NCBI GenBank assembly: GCA_027488835.1
Contig: JAIYAW010000001.1
Location: 424,254 to 488,253, forward strand
From: Bacteroidota bacterium
GTDB lineage: Bacteria > Bacteroidota > Bacteroidia > NS11-12g > UBA955
DNA length: 64,000 nt
Direction: 5' to 3'
The notes below the pieces were generated by a model. The model was not told the DNA's origin, did not search any database, and saw only the letters and a list, made by a program, of their open reading frames with translations. The position numbers were made by a program, and so were the translations under genes. Positions 60,387 to 64,000 of the stretch are shown one piece after another; within the stretch, counting starts at the first letter, position 1, and the number at the start of each line of letters is the position of its first letter.

Positions 60387-60692
60387 TTACGCGCCCTCTT
60401 CTTCGAATTCCTCGTCGTCGTCGTATTCTTCCTCGTCGTCGTATTCGTCAATCAACCACTCGTTGTCGATGTTGTCCCAAACTGCGCATTGGCTCAATTC
60501 AAGTTGTTCGCAAATTTCTTTTAACTCAGGATAAGATTCATAAATCTGCTCCAACGATACTACCACAATTTCTTCCTCATTGTTGGGTTTGTCGCCTACA
60601 AATTCCCATTGGTCTTCGGCATCGCGTAAAATGGCAACAATGGTTTCCTCTTTGCTCAATAATTTATTGGTGGTATAGCAGTTTTCTAACAT
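60387..60692 (-). CDS. Small acidic protein with Asp/Glu/Tyr-rich C-terminal tail
   Basis: ...DEYDDEEEYDDDEEFEEEGA; no family recognised. Confidence 0.65.
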   Translation of the reverse strand: MLENCYTTNKLLSKEETIVAILRDAEDQWEFVGDKPNNEEEIVVVSLEQIYESYPELKEICEQLELSQCAVWDNIDNEWLIDEYDDEEEYDDDEEFEEEGA

Positions 60693-60843
60693 GATCTTTA
60701 TTTTGTTGTAAATTCAAGTACAAAGATAGTACTTCATTGTTGTCGTTTTTATTTTTGAGGGACGCATTTCTGAAAAATTCATGATAAATTTGTTACTTTG
60801 AGAGCCGGCTCACGGCAAAATGTCCCTCAAAATAATAAAAGTT

Positions 60844-61878
60844 ATGAATACACTTGCAGCCACAGAACTTCGCTCCGATACCTTTACAAAACCTACACCC
60901 AATATGCTCACCGCCATGATGAATGCCGCAGTGGGTGATGATGTGTTTGGTGAAGATCCCTCCATCAACGCCTTGGAACAAATGGCCGCCAATATGTTTG
61001 GTATGGAAGCAGCCCTGTTTTGTCCCTCAGGAACCATGACCAACCAAATTGCCATCAATGTGCATACACAACCCGGCGATGAGGTCATTTGCGAGGAAGG
61101 CTCGCATATTTTTTATTACGAGGGAGGTGGTATTGGCAGGAATTCTGGCTGTCAAGCCAGGTTAATCAAAGGCAACCGCGGACAAATTACGGCTGCGCAA
61201 ATTGCCGAAGTAATCAACCCCGACGATGTGCACCGCGCCAGAACCCGCTTGGTGAGTTTAGAAAACACCTGCAACAGGGGTGGGGGAAGTTGCTACAACC
61301 TCAATGAGATTGCCGAAATTCGGAATCTTTGCAACGCCCATGGATTGAGTTTGCACCTCGATGGAGCCCGTTTGATGAATGCCATTGTGGCCCAAAACGA
61401 AGATCCGTTGACATACGGAAAACTATTTCACAGTATTTCGTTGTGCTTGAGCAAAGGACTTGGTGCTCCGGTGGGAAGCGTGCTTTTGGGTAGCAAGGAA
61501 TTTATCAAAGAGGCTAGAAGGGTAAGAAAAGTAATGGGCGGCGGCATGCGCCAAGCTGGATTTTTAGCAGCCGCTGCAAGCTATGCGTTGGAGCATCAAG
61601 TTGAAAGACTTGCCATTGATCACGCACATGCAAAAAAATTGGGGATGGTTTTAAGCGAACTCAATTGGGTTGATTCGGTGTTGCCGGTAGAAACCAATAT
61701 TGTCATTTTTGCCATCAAAATGCCAGCAACGGTAAAGCAAGTTTCGGATTATTTGTTGCAATACAACATTCGGGTTTCGGCCATGAGTTCCACCCAAATT
61801 CGCATGGTAACGCACCTCGATGTTACCCCCGAAATGATCGATTTTGTGATAGAGAAACTACATGATTTTTCTATGTAA
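60844..61878 (+). CDS. ltaE: Low-specificity L-threonine aldolase
   Basis: LRSDTFTKPTPNMLTAMMNAAVGDDVFGEDP, LENTCNRGGGSCYNLNEI, LHLDGARLMNAIVA, SLCLSKGLGAPVGSVLLG. Confidence 0.93.
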   Translation: MNTLAATELRSDTFTKPTPNMLTAMMNAAVGDDVFGEDPSINALEQMAANMFGMEAALFCPSGTMTNQIAINVHTQPGDEVICEEGSHIFYYEGGGIGRNSGCQARLIKGNRGQITAAQIAEVINPDDVHRARTRLVSLENTCNRGGGSCYNLNEIAEIRNLCNAHGLSLHLDGARLMNAIVAQNEDPLTYGKLFHSISLCLSKGLGAPVGSVLLGSKEFIKEARRVRKVMGGGMRQAGFLAAAASYALEHQVERLAIDHAHAKKLGMVLSELNWVDSVLPVETNIVIFAIKMPATVKQVSDYLLQYNIRVSAMSSTQIRMVTHLDVTPEMIDFVIEKLHDFSM

Positions 61879-61908
61879 TTGAATTATAATATTTTGGTAT
61901 AAAAAAGT

Positions 61909-61940
61909 ATTAATTTAGTCAATCAACTGACTAAATTAAT
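61909..61940. repeat. 13-bp perfect inverted repeat (attaatttagtca ... tgactaaattaat)
   Basis: Loop of 6 nt; followed by agttttt. Confidence 0.8.
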
Positions 61941-62066
61941 AGTTTTTGAATGCAAGGTGAAGCAAAAAGGCAAAATTACCAAGGCCTTTACCTCCAAATA
62001 TCCAGAAGCACAAGTTGCCTTAGTAACCGAAGCAAATTTCTTAGAATATTTGGGCTAAAAACAAAA

Positions 62067-62921
62067 TTATTTTGAAATGCGTTTAAAGAATTTAGGTGCA
62101 CGGGCTGGTATAATTTCACCTTCGATGCTACTTCCTTCTTGAAAATAGGCTTTGGTTCCCACTTCGCCGGGCAATGTCCAGCAATTTTGATTGTAATAGA
62201 TAAAGCTAGATTCTGAGGGATAAGGCAGTTTGATTTGCAGAATGCCCTGATAGTTGTTATAAAGTACTTGTACCTGTATTTCAGATTTTTCAAGTGAATT
62301 TTTCAAAATGTATTTTCCTTTGATTTCATTTCTGATTTTTGAGGGAAACAAGCACAGGGTATCTTGGCTGGCAGAATCGCAAAAAACTCCAAAAATAGTG
62401 TTGTCGCAATTTGATCCTGCACTTTGAAATGATTTCACAAACTTTTCAAATGCCGGAGCAGATATAATTTCGGGTGCGGTAAATTTTTTATTGGCATCAA
62501 CAATTTCTAATGCATACCATCCAGATAAACTTCCTCTGCCGCCGGCAATGAGGGTGTCGTAATCTTGAAGGAAAGTGCAAACAGCTTTAAATTTTCTTCC
62601 TTTCACAAAGGGTTCTTTGTGTCGGATGAATTGATTATCAGAAAGCCATATAGAAAAGGAGTCGATTTTATTTTGATTGTCTACAACTTGAATAATGCCA
62701 TTAAATGGACCTTCAAGGTATTCGATGAAGGTAAATTCCTTTAATGAATAGCCAGGTGCCAAATAGATTTTTTGACCATTATTGCCGCAAATAATTGTCC
62801 TTTTTGAATCACTGCAAGGTTCAGTGGTAGTGGATATTTTTACTTGCTTATCTTGTTGGGAAAACCCAATATTGAAAATAAAATAAGAAAACAGAAAAAG
62901 AAAAGATTTGGGTTTCATCAA
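62067..62921 (-). CDS. Secreted hypothetical protein
   Basis: Signal peptide MMKPKSFLFLFSYFIFNIGFSQQ; no domain recognised. Confidence 0.65.
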   Translation of the reverse strand: MMKPKSFLFLFSYFIFNIGFSQQDKQVKISTTTEPCSDSKRTIICGNNGQKIYLAPGYSLKEFTFIEYLEGPFNGIIQVVDNQNKIDSFSIWLSDNQFIRHKEPFVKGRKFKAVCTFLQDYDTLIAGGRGSLSGWYALEIVDANKKFTAPEIISAPAFEKFVKSFQSAGSNCDNTIFGVFCDSASQDTLCLFPSKIRNEIKGKYILKNSLEKSEIQVQVLYNNYQGILQIKLPYPSESSFIYYNQNCWTLPGEVGTKAYFQEGSSIEGEIIPARAPKFFKRISK

Positions 62922-62930
62922 TGAACCTAC

Positions 62931-64000
62931 TTATTTCTCGTTGATCTTGTTTCTTTGCTCTTCTGCATTTTTTATAATCTCGGCAGATTTATTGTCGGCT
63001 TCTGCAACCAAAGCATCGGCTTTTTTATTGGCTTCAGCTTCAAGTTTATTGGCGCTATTTCCTGCAGCAAGTTTGAATTGGTTGGCTTTTTTCTCAGCTT
63101 CTTTTTTCAATATTTTTACCGCTTTTTCAGCAGCAAATTTTTCGATTGGATTAGATGCTTTGGCCATTAATTTGTCAGCTTCGTCGTTTGCTTTTTTCAA
63201 AGCTTCATTTGCAAGTCTGTCGCCTTCTGTTCTTTCCTTTTCGGCTAATTTGTGCGCTTCTTGGCGCAATTGATCAGCCTTTTCACGGGCAGTTTGTTTT
63301 AAGTTTTCGGCCTGAGCTCTGGCTTTATTCAAAATATCATCGGCTGCTTTATTGACTTTGTTTTTAATTTCTTCCTTGCCTTTGTCTAGATATGGTTGTG
63401 CCAAACCTTTGCCAAACGCTTTCCAATCAATCACCAATTTCGGATTTTGAACGGTTCCTGTAATTTTCAAAGGCAATGATTTTCCTTCGGCAATAATACG
63501 TCCCCCAAAATCAATGGATTGATCTAATTTCACTTTGCCAATCATACTCATTTTACCACCTTTAGGCAATTTCATACGGATAGAATCCTTCAATTTCAAT
63601 TCGCCATTTTCAATGGTAAATCCAACTTTTGTAGGTTGTAATTCAAGTTTTTTAGCATCCCATTTAAAGAATTTACCGGCTTCACTCAACCAGTTTGGCA
63701 TGTTAATCAAACCTTTCAAAACATTCAAATTTCCATCGGCAAAAACAGAATTCATGTCAACGCCCATTTCTTGGGTTAGGTTGGTTTTTAAATTCATGTT
63801 TAAGTTTGCCAATCCTTCAATGTCTTTCAACGCAGGGGCATATTTGTTTACCAAGGCTATTTTCTCATTTAGTTTTGAGGGATTTAAATTCGATAGCGCA
63901 ATGCTGCTATTTACAATAGGATCGCCACCTTTCACGTGTGCATACGAAGTGCGGTTCATTTCGAAGGTGCTTCCCCATAAACTTGCTTTGATAGGATCGA
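62931..64000 (-). CDS. AsmA-like protein C-terminal region with Ala/Lys/Glu-rich coiled-coil tail (5' end beyond window)
   Basis: DSIRMKLPKGGKMSMIGKVKLDQSIDFGGRIIAEGKSLPLKITGTVQNPKLVIDWKAFGKGLAQ, then EANKKADALVAEADNKSAEIIKNAEEQRNKINEK; the frame continues past position 63959. Confidence 0.75.
   Translation of the reverse strand, partial: DPIKASLWGSTFEMNRTSYAHVKGGDPIVNSSIALSNLNPSKLNEKIALVNKYAPALKDIEGLANLNMNLKTNLTQEMGVDMNSVFADGNLNVLKGLINMPNWLSEAGKFFKWDAKKLELQPTKVGFTIENGELKLKDSIRMKLPKGGKMSMIGKVKLDQSIDFGGRIIAEGKSLPLKITGTVQNPKLVIDWKAFGKGLAQPYLDKGKEEIKNKVNKAADDILNKARAQAENLKQTAREKADQLRQEAHKLAEKERTEGDRLANEALKKANDEADKLMAKASNPIEKFAAEKAVKILKKEAEKKANQFKLAAGNSANKLEAEANKKADALVAEADNKSAEIIKNAEEQRNKINEK

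Noticed and set aside
60308-60694. 128-aa Arg-rich plus-strand ORF
   Set aside because: Antisense of the acidic protein at 60387-60692; Arg richness is the complement of the Asp/Glu codon runs.

Overview
This 64 kb window comes from a Bacteroidota chromosome. The phylum call rests on TAnnTTTG -7 promoter elements, few visible Shine-Dalgarno sites, PorX and T9SS-type genes, and a Bacteroidota-style caa3/aa3 oxidase operon. Most of it is core gene content: queA, ksgA, the cox/cta operon, recA, radC, gcvP, purM, lpxB, surE, pepT, anmK and two tRNAs. Accessory content includes: (i) an AT-rich exopolysaccharide/capsule locus (about 2.95-14.75 kb) with an intact XRE regulator at its right edge and a decayed copy of the same regulator at its left edge; (ii) a LamG/GCDS-repeat T9SS cargo gene; (iii) a kelch-like/LytS/LytTR signalling block; (iv) a roughly 0.73 kb element at 58.31-59.05 kb in which a four-helix-bundle (S23/Avd-like) frame lies between inverted arrays of TTTATAAAC repeats. 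The observations I rate highest are this four-helix/repeat element, an over-represented word TTTTGAGGGA (core TTGAGGGA, 24 copies counted by eye, none left of 14.8 kb), the XRE promoter-like element found at three loci, and a set of genes whose -7 element sits exactly 4 nt before the start codon (candidate leaderless mRNAs). All calls are from reading the sequence and the ORF translations. No database searches were run.
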